DNA from: Sphingobacterium hotanense
GTDB lineage: Bacteria; Bacteroidota; Bacteroidia; Sphingobacteriales; Sphingobacteriaceae
Reading direction: 5' to 3'
Assembly (NCBI RefSeq): GCF_008274825.1
Contig: NZ_CP030848.1
Location: forward strand, 744,001 to 808,000
Length of the DNA stretch: 64,000 nucleotides
The position numbers and the translations under genes are program-made. Numbering within the stretch: the first letter of the stretch is position 1; each line of letters begins with the position of its first letter. This document shows, piece after piece, positions 1-8,235 of the stretch. The notes under the pieces are model-generated. The model made no database searches, had not been told where the DNA came from, and worked only from the letters and a program-made list of their open reading frames with translations.

Positions 1-1
1 G

Positions 2-550
2 GCTGAATCGACAGGAGATCAGCATAAGATACAGGAGTATAAAGACATGGAGCAACATGTTGTTCGTTTCGAACGTAAGGTGCATGACCTGAAGCTTACC
101 CGAATGGTGGTCTTGCAGACGGCTCCGCAGATTCGTATGATCCAAAGCAATAGCAGCTCGCTGATGGAAAAAATCCAGTCAAGTATTGTGAATACCTTGC
201 CTTTGTGGAAGAACCAAATGGTATTGACTTTAGGTATTGCGCATGCGCAGAGCGCGTTGGAAGCACAACGTGCGGTTACTGACGCGACGAATGAACTCTT
301 GAAGCGCAATTCGGAGATGTTGAAAGATGCGACTATCAATGTAGCGAAGGAAACGGAGCGTGGTATTATCGACGTGGAAACCATTAAGAAAGCGAATACG
401 GATATTATCACGACGATTGAAGAGGTGTTGCGTATTCAGAAAGAGGGTAGAGAGAAACGTAAGGTTGCCGAAGCAGATCTATTGCAGGCGGAGACTGAAT
501 TGAAGAACCATATTTTGAAATCGTCGGATGAGACGAGACTGATAAACTAG
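2..550 (+). CDS. TelA-family (toxic anion resistance) protein, C-terminal part
   Basis: The reading frame is open from the first bases of the window and ends at a TAG at 548-550, so only about the last 182 residues are visible and the 5' part lies outside. The visible part is almost entirely helical and charged. It contains the pattern LKLTRMVVLQTAPQIRMIQ, followed by a segment typical of the TelA/YceG-like family (often annotated toxic anion, i.e. tellurite, resistance). The biochemical role of the family is poorly defined; these are cytoplasmic coiled-coil proteins linked to envelope stress and tellurite tolerance. A bidirectional terminator follows within 3 nt of the stop. The family call rests on sequence resemblance of the C-terminus only. 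Confidence 0.75.
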   Translation, partial: AESTGDQHKIQEYKDMEQHVVRFERKVHDLKLTRMVVLQTAPQIRMIQSNSSSLMEKIQSSIVNTLPLWKNQMVLTLGIAHAQSALEAQRAVTDATNELLKRNSEMLKDATINVAKETERGIIDVETIKKANTDIITTIEEVLRIQKEGREKRKVAEADLLQAETELKNHILKSSDETRLIN

Positions 551-552
551 AT

Positions 553-589
553 AAAAAGAAAGAGCCGCGTTTAGCGGCTCTTTCTTTTT
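553..589. terminator. Bidirectional intrinsic terminator
   Basis: A perfect hairpin with arms 553-568 and 574-589 has a GC core (gagccgc/gcggctc), an A-run on the left and a T-run on the right. It can therefore serve both the TelA-family gene on the plus strand and the lipoprotein gene on the minus strand, whose stop codon begins at 588. Confidence 0.9.
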
Positions 590-1091
590 ATAGTTCCCAA
601 CGTTTTTTAGGTACGCAGGTAATGTCTTTGATCTTCTTGAGAACGACAGGTCTTGCATCAAATTTGTTTTCCAATACGACGCTATCCTTGCTTTTGTAAG
701 CCACTTTATAGCGTGGCAAGTATTCCCCTTGCTTATAACATCCGGAGATCTTTTGTTTCCAGTTGGGTTTTGTATAGACGCCTTCGACAATCATACTGTC
801 GCCGCGCAATACATAGACAGCCTTTGCATATTCTGTCCATTCTCCATTTTTGTAGCAACTGTCGGGCATTGTTTTTACCTTATTGTGCACTTTCATGGTT
901 GTGTAAATCGAGTCGCAGGTGACACGGAATTCATGTAAGGTATAGTTCAGCATATTTGCTGAGTTGGGGATGCTGTCCTGTACCCATACACCCTGAAACC
1001 AATCTGCTCCCTCATCCTGCATATCAGAATGTCGCTGACAGCTGCTGCCAATAAAAAACATACCTAACACTAGGGCAAGGTATGCTTTCAT
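588..1091 (-). CDS. Small conserved lipoprotein encoded directly after fumC
   Basis: The protein has 167 residues from the Met at 1089-1091, which begins a lipoprotein signal (MKAYLALVLGMFFIGSSC, lipobox IGSSC). An upstream ATG at 1119-1121 would add ten residues before the signal and is less likely. The mature part ends in KDITCVPKKRWEL and has paired Cys residues, suggesting a small disulphide-bonded outer-membrane or periplasmic lipoprotein. It follows fumC with the upstream ATG only 4 nt past the fumC stop, so the two are probably co-transcribed. I recall relatives in Pedobacter and Sphingobacterium being labelled fumarate hydratase in databases. Nothing in the sequence resembles the enzyme, so that label would be a neighbour-based error. 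Function unknown. Confidence 0.8.
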   Translation of the reverse strand: MKAYLALVLGMFFIGSSCQRHSDMQDEGADWFQGVWVQDSIPNSANMLNYTLHEFRVTCDSIYTTMKVHNKVKTMPDSCYKNGEWTEYAKAVYVLRGDSMIVEGVYTKPNWKQKISGCYKQGEYLPRYKVAYKSKDSVVLENKFDARPVVLKKIKDITCVPKKRWEL

Positions 1092-1125
1092 TGAAATATG
1101 TAATTTTAAGCGTTTATCCACTCTT

Positions 1126-2523
1126 TTATTTTAAGCTACCTACCATATCTTCCGGTTTTACCCACTCGTCGAATTGCTCGGCAGTAACATAACCTAATGC
1201 GATAGCTGTTTCTTTTAATGTAGAATTGTTTTTGTGTGCTGTTTGTGCAATCTCCGCAGCTTTGTAGTAACCGATCTTCGTGTTCAATGCTGTTACTAAC
1301 ATCAAGGAGTTGTCTACTAATTCTTTGATGCGTGCGTAGTTAGGCTCGATACCTACCGCACAGTGCTCTTCGAAAGATACACATGCATCTCCGATAAGTC
1401 TTGCTGATTGTAAGAAGTTTGCAGCCATCAATGGTTTGAATACGTTAAGCTCGTAGTGACCTTGCGTACCTCCGATTGTGATTGCTACATCATTACCCAT
1501 TACCTGTGCTGCAACCATTGTTAAAGCCTCACACTGCGTAGGGTTTACTTTTCCTGGCATAATCGACGATCCTGGTTCGTTCTCCGGAATAAGGATCTCA
1601 CCAATTCCTGAACGAGGACCTGATGCTAACATACGGATATCGTTAGCAATCTTATTCAATGCTACGGCTAATTGTTTCAAAGCACCGTGTGTTTCAACGA
1701 TAGCATCGTGTGCTGCTAGTGCTTCGAATTTGTTCTCGGCAGTAACGAATGGATGACCTGTGAACTCAGCGATATATTTGGCAACAACAACGTCGTATCC
1801 GTTAGGTGTATTTAAACCCGTACCAACGGCTGTACCACCTAATGCTACTTCTGCAAGGTGTGATAACGTATTTCTTAACGCTTTAAGACCGTGATTTAAC
1901 TGCGCTACATAGCCTGAAAGCTCTTGACCTAGTGTAAGTGGTGTAGCATCCATTAAATGCGTACGTCCAATCTTTACTACGTTCATGAACTCTTCGGATT
2001 TTCTTTTCAATGTATCGCGAAGCTTCTCAACGCCAGGGATAGTCACTTCTACTACTGCTTTGTAAGCCGCAATGTGCATACCCGTAGGGAATGTATCGTT
2101 AGAAGACTGTGATTTGTTTACATCATCATTCGCTTTTAATACAGGCTCACCTTCGCCGATCTTTCCACCTGCAAGTACTTGCGCGCGGTTAGCGACTACT
2201 TCATTCACATTCATGTTGGACTGTGTTCCTGATCCTGTTTGCCAGATAACTAATGGGAATTGGTCATCTAGTTTACCTGCTAAGATTTCGTCGCATACTG
2301 CAGCGATAGCATCACGCTTCTCTACAGGTAGTACGCCTAATTCATGGTTAGCATAGGCAGCTGCTTTCTTTAGGTAAGCAAAGCCTGCTATGATCTCATG
2401 TGGCATAGATGCCGCTGGACCAATTTTAAAGTTGTTTCTTGAACGTTCAGTTTGTGCACCCCAGTATTTGTCGGCAGGTACTTGAACCTCGCCCATGGTG
2501 TCTTTTTCTATTCTGAATGACAT
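1126..2523 (-). CDS. fumC: Class II fumarate hydratase
   Basis: Catalyses reversible hydration of fumarate to L-malate in the TCA cycle; cytoplasmic homotetramer. Its 465 residues match the usual length of the oxygen-stable class II enzyme. The superfamily signature [11 protein letters not shown] is present, together with the other conserved blocks ([37 protein letters not shown]). The start [16 protein letters not shown] is the normal N-terminus, so no iron-sulphur class I domain is involved. The gene is the first of a minus-strand unit with the small lipoprotein gene. A good Bacteroidota promoter lies just upstream, giving a leader of only about 15 nt. Confidence 0.97.
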   Translation of the reverse strand: MSFRIEKDTMGEVQVPADKYWGAQTERSRNNFKIGPAASMPHEIIAGFAYLKKAAAYANHELGVLPVEKRDAIAAVCDEILAGKLDDQFPLVIWQTGSGTQSNMNVNEVVANRAQVLAGGKIGEGEPVLKANDDVNKSQSSNDTFPTGMHIAAYKAVVEVTIPGVEKLRDTLKRKSEEFMNVVKIGRTHLMDATPLTLGQELSGYVAQLNHGLKALRNTLSHLAEVALGGTAVGTGLNTPNGYDVVVAKYIAEFTGHPFVTAENKFEALAAHDAIVETHGALKQLAVALNKIANDIRMLASGPRSGIGEILIPENEPGSSIMPGKVNPTQCEALTMVAAQVMGNDVAITIGGTQGHYELNVFKPLMAANFLQSARLIGDACVSFEEHCAVGIEPNYARIKELVDNSLMLVTALNTKIGYYKAAEIAQTAHKNNSTLKETAIALGYVTAEQFDEWVKPEDMVGSLK

Positions 2524-2543
2524 AATTACAAATTTTTGTTAGG

Positions 2544-2575
2544 CAAATTTAGGACTGTCATAACGTATATCCAAA
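2544..2575 (-). promoter_or_regulatory. Bacteroidota-type promoter of fumC
   Basis: On the minus strand TTTG (2575-2572) is followed after 20 nt by TAAATTTG (2551-2544). This matches the TTTG/TAnnTTTG consensus of the Bacteroidota primary sigma factor. The predicted start is about 15 nt before the fumC ATG. Confidence 0.7.
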
Positions 2576-2801
2576 TCTTATTCCTTCGTCGTTAACGAAA
2601 GATGTGGACTCTGTTTACTTTAATCGTTGACTTAACCTAACGTAGATGATTGGAATATAGTTTTTACGAATTTTATGATAGGCTAAAGATACTTAAAAAA
2701 AGCCTATTTTATTGCTTTTCGCCAATTGTTGAGGCCACGCAGGTGTGTTATGCGGATTTTGCATCTATGTTTGGAGAGGAGAAAGGGGAGTGTTGGGGTA
2801 C

Positions 2802-3152
2802 TTATACTTCTTCGACAATGCTCTCGCCTTTGCTTAGGTCGCAGGAAGTCCATTGCCAGGTCTCATGTAAGCGGATTTTACCGTTTGCTAAAACTTCAGG
2901 GCGTGATTGGCAGATACCTGTCATGAGTTCGCCAGCATGATTAACCTGATGATAGCGCATGTCGATTGTGCCATACTCAGAAACTATCCCTAAAAGATGC
3001 CCATATTTAATAGCTCCGCCACTGTAGTCCGCGAAGACAATATTGCCGATATGCTTGTAATGAAATTCTGTTTCAGGGGAAGTTTCGCCGTTGTTGCTGT
3101 TGCTTAAGGTTCGGAATATGCGGTTGTGGTAGTTGATAGATCTTACGTTCAT
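2802..3152 (-). CDS. Conserved hypothetical protein, 'N-acetylglutamate synthase'-labelled family
   Basis: A 116-residue soluble protein without signal peptide. It begins with a segment containing RTLSNSNNGETS and has the blocks FHYKHIGNIV, GTIDMRYHQVN, GELMTGICQSRPE and WQWTSCDLSKGESIVEE. I recognise this as a small single-domain family common in Bacteroidota and Firmicutes that databases often name n-acetylglutamate synthase. There is no acetyltransferase motif, and the window has a separate GNAT gene in the arginine operon, so the name should not be taken as function. It precedes an unrelated hypothetical gene on the same strand by 44 nt. Confidence 0.7.
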   Translation of the reverse strand: MNVRSINYHNRIFRTLSNSNNGETSPETEFHYKHIGNIVFADYSGGAIKYGHLLGIVSEYGTIDMRYHQVNHAGELMTGICQSRPEVLANGKIRLHETWQWTSCDLSKGESIVEEV

Positions 3153-3196
3153 GGCGCTGGTATTTATTTATGATGAAAAGGCTATCAATAACAACA

Positions 3197-3763
3197 TTAA
3201 TTCAGCCTTTTTTGCATGTGTTCTTCTATGTGATGATAAAGTTGTTTCGGCTTTAATGTGCGCCAAGGGAAGTTGTTGAAATACTGTCCGAAGTTAATGT
3301 AATAGTCGATGTGGTTGCTCTCGAATTCTTGAATAACATGTTCGCGGAAATTGATTCCTACGATCCACCCGTCTTCGACATCTTGAAACCATTCTTCATA
3401 ATAGGAATCATCGGAAGCATGGAAGTTCAAAACGTTCTCTCCAATCAGGATAAACTTATTGATACCCTCGCCGATCATCAGGTCGATGATCTCGCGTTTT
3501 AGGATCATGATGTCGTTGTAGATCGCATCGTTCCATTCGCCAATGAGTTCAATGATGCAGAATCCTTTATCGTAATCTGCATACAAAACTTTCAGGTAAA
3601 GCGTCAATGATCCAAACTCATCCCATTGTGGATGTAAAAGAAAATTATAGATTTTCTTATCAAACTCAAATTCTGAATGTATAGTGCCATAAAATGGGCT
3701 TCGCTCATCTTCTGAGGCTATATAATCGTCTCTCCAGTTGTAATATGGTTCTATTTCGTGCAT
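3197..3763 (-). CDS. Conserved hypothetical protein, acidic, 188 aa
   Basis: A soluble 188-residue protein rich in Asp, Glu, Tyr and Trp (for example DDSYYEEWFQDVEDGW), without signal peptide or membrane segments. The pattern of alternating hydrophobic residues suggests a compact alpha/beta domain. I recognise no catalytic motif. It lies upstream of the small hypothetical gene on the same strand and is divergent from the processing-protease gene at 3902. I have seen similar proteins only as conserved hypotheticals of Sphingobacteria. The ORF is real by length and codon use; the function is unknown. Confidence 0.65.
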   Translation of the reverse strand: MHEIEPYYNWRDDYIASEDERSPFYGTIHSEFEFDKKIYNFLLHPQWDEFGSLTLYLKVLYADYDKGFCIIELIGEWNDAIYNDIMILKREIIDLMIGEGINKFILIGENVLNFHASDDSYYEEWFQDVEDGWIVGINFREHVIQEFESNHIDYYINFGQYFNNFPWRTLKPKQLYHHIEEHMQKRLN

Positions 3764-3856
3764 GAGTATGTAAAAATATTGAAAATTGCTGAAATATTAC
3801 CGTTACAAGTCTTGTTTGGACTGTTAATTGTTGATAAATTATTTATTATATTATTC

Positions 3857-3886
3857 TTTTAAACAAATCGTTAAGTGTTAATTTTG
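3857..3886 (+). promoter_or_regulatory. Promoter of the processing-protease gene
   Basis: TAATTTTG at 3879-3886 matches the Bacteroidota -7 box, with a weaker TTTT 18 nt upstream. The box ends only 15 nt before the ATG at 3902, so the 5' leader would be very short. Confidence 0.55.
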
Positions 3887-3901
3887 CGCACCAGACCATA
3901 A

Positions 3902-5503
3902 ATGCAAAAAGGAAGAAAGAGGAATATTTTCGTTGCAGCCACCTATGCGGCTACACTCCTATTAGGATTGATTCTCGGGCAGAATTACGCTGACCAAGAG
4001 CGAATCAGTTCTGGTGGTTCCTTGGTGCCTATTGGTATTTCCGATAATGCGTATAAGATACAACAGGTTGTAGATCTTATTTCCACCCGATATGTGGATA
4101 GCATCAATATGGATTCCGTCCAAAACGGGGCGATCAACCATATCATTTCCCATCTCGATCCTTACTCTTTATTTCTGATGCCTAATGAGTCGCAGACTCA
4201 AACGGAAATCCTTGAAGGTACTTTCGAAGGGATAGGAATGGAGTATTTCAATCTGAACGATACCCTGCTGGTAGTTGGAGTGATTACCAATGGTCCGGCG
4301 GATAAGGCTGGTTTCAAAGTAGGGGATCGAATTCTGAAGATTAGTAATAAACCCGTTGCAGGGAATCTGGTGTCGAAGGAAGAAGTAGAGAAGCTAATTC
4401 GTGGTAAGCGTGGTACAGAGGTAGAGATGTTCATCCAACGCGATTCCATTGCGCTGCCATTCCCCTTGAAAGCAAAGCGAGACCAGATCAGTGTAAGCTC
4501 CTTGGACGTAGCTTACATGATCGAACCTACCGTCGCGTTCGTTCGTATCCGTCGTTTCGGATTGAAGACTGCGGAAGAGTTTCGGAATGCGATCATCGAG
4601 CTTAAGAAGCAAGGTGCGAAGAACCTCATCCTCGACTTGAGAGACAATGGCGGAGGATACTTTCATATCGCAATCAAGTTGGCAAGCGAGTTCTTCGCCG
4701 ATCAACGCTTGGTAGTATATACGGAAGGAGCTCATGAAGCGCGCAGAGATTACCTATCGGAAAGTAAAGGCAATTACGCAAATGGTAAACTGGTGGTGCT
4801 AGTGAATGAGCGTACGGCTTCTGCGAGTGAAGTTGTTGCAGGTGCAGTGCAAGATTGGGATCGAGGTATTTTGATCGGACGTCGTACTTATGGAAAAGGG
4901 ATTGTCCAAGAGCTATTCGATTTCTCTGATGGATCAACGATCAACTTGAGTATTGCTCGATACTATACGCCGCTAGGACGTAGTATCCAACGTAAATACA
5001 GTCCGAATTGGTCAAATATGCAAGATTACGCGTCTATGTATAGCGGTCTTTGGTCATTAGACACGACGTATGCACATGGAAAGTCATACCAAACGGGCTT
5101 GGGCAAGAAGCTCTTCTCTGGTGGAGGTATTGTGCCTGATCTGTTAGTTCCTGTGGACTCTAACGAGGTGAGCATTATTTATCAGGATCTAGCGCAGTCG
5201 AGTCTTGTAGAGCAGTTTGTCTACAGTCGCTTCACGAAGAAACTACCTGCCTATTCTATCGAGAACTTCTTGCAAGGATATACCCTTCCAAATTCAGAGT
5301 ACAGCAGCTTTATTAATTTCCTTAACCAAAGGGGAGTTCGCCTAAGCGCACGCAAACAGATAGACTTGCACGATCTGATACAAAGTGATATTGAAGCTCT
5401 CTTGGGTCGGTACTATTTCGGTAGGGAAGCTTATTTTAAAGTAAAGAATCGTTATGATTTCTTTATCGAGAAGGCTTTACAGCAGCTTAACACACAATCT
5501 TAA
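3902..5503 (+). CDS. C-terminal processing peptidase, S41 family
   Basis: A serine protease that cleaves C-terminal regions of envelope proteins. An N-terminal hydrophobic segment (about residues 8-26) acts as signal or anchor, then come a PDZ domain (about 95-180) and the S41 catalytic domain. The block ERTASASEVVAGAVQDWDRG, followed by GRRTYGKG, carries the Ser/Lys dyad, which I place at S307 and K332 by the usual 25-residue spacing. The tail of about 130 residues after the catalytic domain is typical of the Bacteroidota versions. Its stop codon overlaps by 4 nt the stop of the convergent gene at 5500. Two further S41 proteins occur at 43.8-46.8 kb, but those are lipoproteins of a different subtype. 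Confidence 0.93.
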   Translation: MQKGRKRNIFVAATYAATLLLGLILGQNYADQERISSGGSLVPIGISDNAYKIQQVVDLISTRYVDSINMDSVQNGAINHIISHLDPYSLFLMPNESQTQTEILEGTFEGIGMEYFNLNDTLLVVGVITNGPADKAGFKVGDRILKISNKPVAGNLVSKEEVEKLIRGKRGTEVEMFIQRDSIALPFPLKAKRDQISVSSLDVAYMIEPTVAFVRIRRFGLKTAEEFRNAIIELKKQGAKNLILDLRDNGGGYFHIAIKLASEFFADQRLVVYTEGAHEARRDYLSESKGNYANGKLVVLVNERTASASEVVAGAVQDWDRGILIGRRTYGKGIVQELFDFSDGSTINLSIARYYTPLGRSIQRKYSPNWSNMQDYASMYSGLWSLDTTYAHGKSYQTGLGKKLFSGGGIVPDLLVPVDSNEVSIIYQDLAQSSLVEQFVYSRFTKKLPAYSIENFLQGYTLPNSEYSSFINFLNQRGVRLSARKQIDLHDLIQSDIEALLGRYYFGREAYFKVKNRYDFFIEKALQQLNTQS

Positions 5504-6609
5504 TTTCCTTTGTGCATACTTAAATCTGCCCAAATCGGGTAGTGATCTGAAAGCTTTTCCTTAATGATATGGTAGTTGTTGACAGCGAATTGCTTGTCGG
5601 CAAAAATATAATCTATCTGGAGGATAGGTAGCATCTCGAAATGCGTAATACCCCATCCATTGCCTTTCTCCTGAAATGCATTCTTCATATCCTTTCCAAT
5701 CAGATTAACGCTGTATGACATGGGGGTATCATTAAAATCACCCATGATAATCTTCGGCAGGTGGCTTTCGGCCATATGTTCGGATAGAGACTCCGCCTGA
5801 TTACTGCGCTGTTCGAAAGCCCATTTCAGCTTTCTTCCTACACGGCGAGTTGCCGTTTCTTCTGCTCCTCCGGCTCCGCCAGGATTCTGAATGAATTCCT
5901 TATCTTCGTTTTGCAATCCAAATGAGCGGAGGTGCACATTATAGACACGGATCGTATCTTGATTTTTTACGATATCAGCGTAAATGATACGGTTGATACC
6001 GTATTCATTCTTTTTAATCAATCCTGAGTTAATGATGGGATATTTAGAAAAAATAGCCTGTCCATAGGCCATATAATCGTTCTGTGTCGATGGAGCAAAG
6101 TAATAGGTATCAAAGTCAGCTTTGTTTTTTAGAGTCTCGCTAAAACGCTTATTGCCTTTGATTGTGCTATAGAACTCTTGCACACACAATACATCCGGCT
6201 TTGTTTCATTGACGATCTCGATGAATTCCTCTTTAGGCGGCTTCTCGGAACCCTCAATTGGAGAGAACATATGTGCATTGAAGGACATGACACGAAGCGA
6301 GGTGTCGGAAGGAGCCAAATCAACCTGTTCGCTAAAGGTTATATGCTGCGTCATCAGGTTCCAACCTAATAATATCGCACCAAGAGAAAGAAGTGCGAAA
6401 CGCGGTTTTCGTAGTATCCAGTAAAGAATAAATCCGACATTGATAAGCAGGATAGGCAAATAACCCAATCCTAAGAAGGCAATACCCCAGAAAGACTTTG
6501 GATTGATAAAAGAAGCGGAGTAGCTTAGAAGTAGACCGACAACTGCAAGCAAATTGCCAAGCATCACGGTTTTGCTGAAAAAACCCAAGTTCTTTTTGTT
6601 AATTAACAT
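5500..6609 (-). CDS. Endonuclease/exonuclease/phosphatase-fold protein with N-terminal membrane segments
   Basis: The first ~95 residues form about three transmembrane helices. The remainder has the EEP (DNase I-like) fold: SFNAHMFSP, CVQEFYS, NVHLRSFG, IIMGDFNDTP, DYIFADKQF and SDHYPIWADL include the metal-binding Asn/Glu and catalytic Asp/His residues. The substrate is not predictable; membrane-tethered EEP proteins may act on lipids, nucleotides or sugar phosphates outside the cytoplasm. It is the last gene of the mutL-rhomboid operon, and its ATG overlaps the preceding stop in a TAATG arrangement (6607-6611). The same gene order occurs in many Bacteroidota, from memory. Confidence 0.9.
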   Translation of the reverse strand: MLINKKNLGFFSKTVMLGNLLAVVGLLLSYSASFINPKSFWGIAFLGLGYLPILLINVGFILYWILRKPRFALLSLGAILLGWNLMTQHITFSEQVDLAPSDTSLRVMSFNAHMFSPIEGSEKPPKEEFIEIVNETKPDVLCVQEFYSTIKGNKRFSETLKNKADFDTYYFAPSTQNDYMAYGQAIFSKYPIINSGLIKKNEYGINRIIYADIVKNQDTIRVYNVHLRSFGLQNEDKEFIQNPGGAGGAEETATRRVGRKLKWAFEQRSNQAESLSEHMAESHLPKIIMGDFNDTPMSYSVNLIGKDMKNAFQEKGNGWGITHFEMLPILQIDYIFADKQFAVNNYHIIKEKLSDHYPIWADLSMHKGN

Positions 6610-7487
6610 TACTCTTGCTCTTCTCTACTTACTTTAAAAAGGATTTCTTTTTCCCGTGAAGATAGACTTTCATAACCGTATTGGGAAATTTTATCCAATA
6701 TTTCATCGATTACCTCTTGGTTCGGTAAGTCGCCTTTATAGCTTCTGTAAACCGGTGGTTTATTTTCTGTATGTACAACACGTAATTTACTGTCAGGTTT
6801 TCGTTCAAAAAGCTTGCTCCAATCATTTCCTTTGCGTAGCTGACTAATGAACAGCATCCCCCATGAGGTGCTGATCAGTAATGATATTGCGCCAGGCTTG
6901 TTGATTAAAAATAGGAAGAGAAACTGCAACCCCAAAAAGACGAATGCAATCGTTTGGAACTTCACATTGCCAAACAAGAAAAGTCTGAATTCCATTTTAG
7001 GAACCAGTATCAGCAAGCTTCCCATCAATGCTCCGATGCTCATCGCATTGGTATGCAGAAAGGTCTGTGGACTCTTCGCTAAGAGTGGAATCTGCGATAG
7101 AGCTAAGAAGGAAAGGCCTCCGATGAAGATAGCACTTAAGAATACCGTCAGGAACTGACGATTATTTAAAAAGCCTAAAAAGACATTCCCTAGCCAATAG
7201 ATCCACAGGCAATCGAACAGAATATTAAACAATCCGGTGTATAGGAAAGGATAGGTCACTAACGACCAAGGCTGTTGGATAAACTTACTGAATTCACCGG
7301 GTAGACTCAGGTAGCTCAACACTTTATCGTAAAGAGGATAGTTGGTGATCCCAACTTCCACAAAAAGATCAAACAGATGAATAATAACGAATAGAAAAAT
7401 CTGCGCAGATAAAATATAGGGTATCGGCGAGCGGCTACTGTAAGTAGTTTTAAAAAAATCTTTCAGTGCGTTATCTTTCTTCATCAC
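6609..7487 (-). CDS. Rhomboid-fold membrane protein, catalytic residues missing
   Basis: A 292-residue polytopic membrane protein with a rhomboid-like helix pattern and a soluble C-terminal tail of about 80 residues that ends in a helical segment (SSREKEILFKVSREEQE). In the place of the GxSG nucleophile motif it has MSIGALMG, and the last membrane helix lacks the catalytic His, so it is predicted to be proteolytically inactive. The complete sister gene lies 6 nt upstream (7494-8216). An inactive member paired with an active one suggests a binding or regulatory partner, but that is inference. The rhomboid-fold assignment is firm enough; the function is open. Confidence 0.85.
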   Translation of the reverse strand: MMKKDNALKDFFKTTYSSRSPIPYILSAQIFLFVIIHLFDLFVEVGITNYPLYDKVLSYLSLPGEFSKFIQQPWSLVTYPFLYTGLFNILFDCLWIYWLGNVFLGFLNNRQFLTVFLSAIFIGGLSFLALSQIPLLAKSPQTFLHTNAMSIGALMGSLLILVPKMEFRLFLFGNVKFQTIAFVFLGLQFLFLFLINKPGAISLLISTSWGMLFISQLRKGNDWSKLFERKPDSKLRVVHTENKPPVYRSYKGDLPNQEVIDEILDKISQYGYESLSSREKEILFKVSREEQE

Positions 7488-7493
7488 GATCTA

Positions 7494-8216
7494 CTAATAA
7501 TAATTGCCTCGGCGTACTCCCCACATTTTTAATAGGATAAAACCAAATAGCGCTCCCCCGACGTGTGCTAAGTGCGCAATCGAGGAGCCTCCTCTAGAGA
7601 ATCCTAAGTATACTTCTATAACTATTAAAATTGGAATAAAGTATTTTGCTTTTATAGGAACAGGAATGAAAAGTAACATCAATTCCATGTTTGGAAACAA
7701 AACTGCAAAAGCCAATAATAAGCCATAAATAGCTCCCGAAGCTCCTACCAAAGGCGTGCCATAAATCGATGCTAGCGTGTTGAAGTTCTCCTGTGAAATC
7801 TGCTTTGTGCTGTAGATTCGATCATTTAGCATGTCAAAATTGACGTAATCCGATGCCTGCACGGTTCCTGTAATCTGATACACCTCAATGGCCTGAACCC
7901 CATACTGCAAAACCAAAGCCCCCAATCCACAGATCAGATAGTAGTTTAGGAATTTCTTAGAGCCTAAAACGCGCTCGACGATAGGACCGAACATCACCAA
8001 GGAAAACATATTGAAGAAAATATGTGCAAAGCCCAGATTGTCGTGCATGAACATATAGGTAATCGGCTGCCAGATATGGAAAAATGGTGAGTCTGGATAA
8101 AATACACCGAATAATCTTGGTGCCTGAGTAAATATTAACGAACCTATAAAACAGACCACATTGATGATCAGTAAGTTCTTAACAACCGGAGGTAAATTTC
8201 CTAATAGATTATTCAT
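7494..8216 (-). CDS. Rhomboid family intramembrane serine protease
   Basis: Cleaves transmembrane substrates within the bilayer. The 240-residue protein has six predicted helices. The HDNLGFAHIFFNM segment provides the oxyanion-region residues, GASGAIYG holds the nucleophile (S160), and SSIAHLAHVGG holds the catalytic His (H215). A loop of about 40 residues between helices (110-150) is a local elaboration. It sits between mutL (19 nt upstream) and the degenerate rhomboid (6 nt downstream) on the minus strand and is almost certainly co-transcribed with them. Natural substrates are unknown. Confidence 0.93.
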   Translation of the reverse strand: MNNLLGNLPPVVKNLLIINVVCFIGSLIFTQAPRLFGVFYPDSPFFHIWQPITYMFMHDNLGFAHIFFNMFSLVMFGPIVERVLGSKKFLNYYLICGLGALVLQYGVQAIEVYQITGTVQASDYVNFDMLNDRIYSTKQISQENFNTLASIYGTPLVGASGAIYGLLLAFAVLFPNMELMLLFIPVPIKAKYFIPILIVIEVYLGFSRGGSSIAHLAHVGGALFGFILLKMWGVRRGNYY

Positions 8217-8235
8217 ATTTCAATTAAATATCGGT

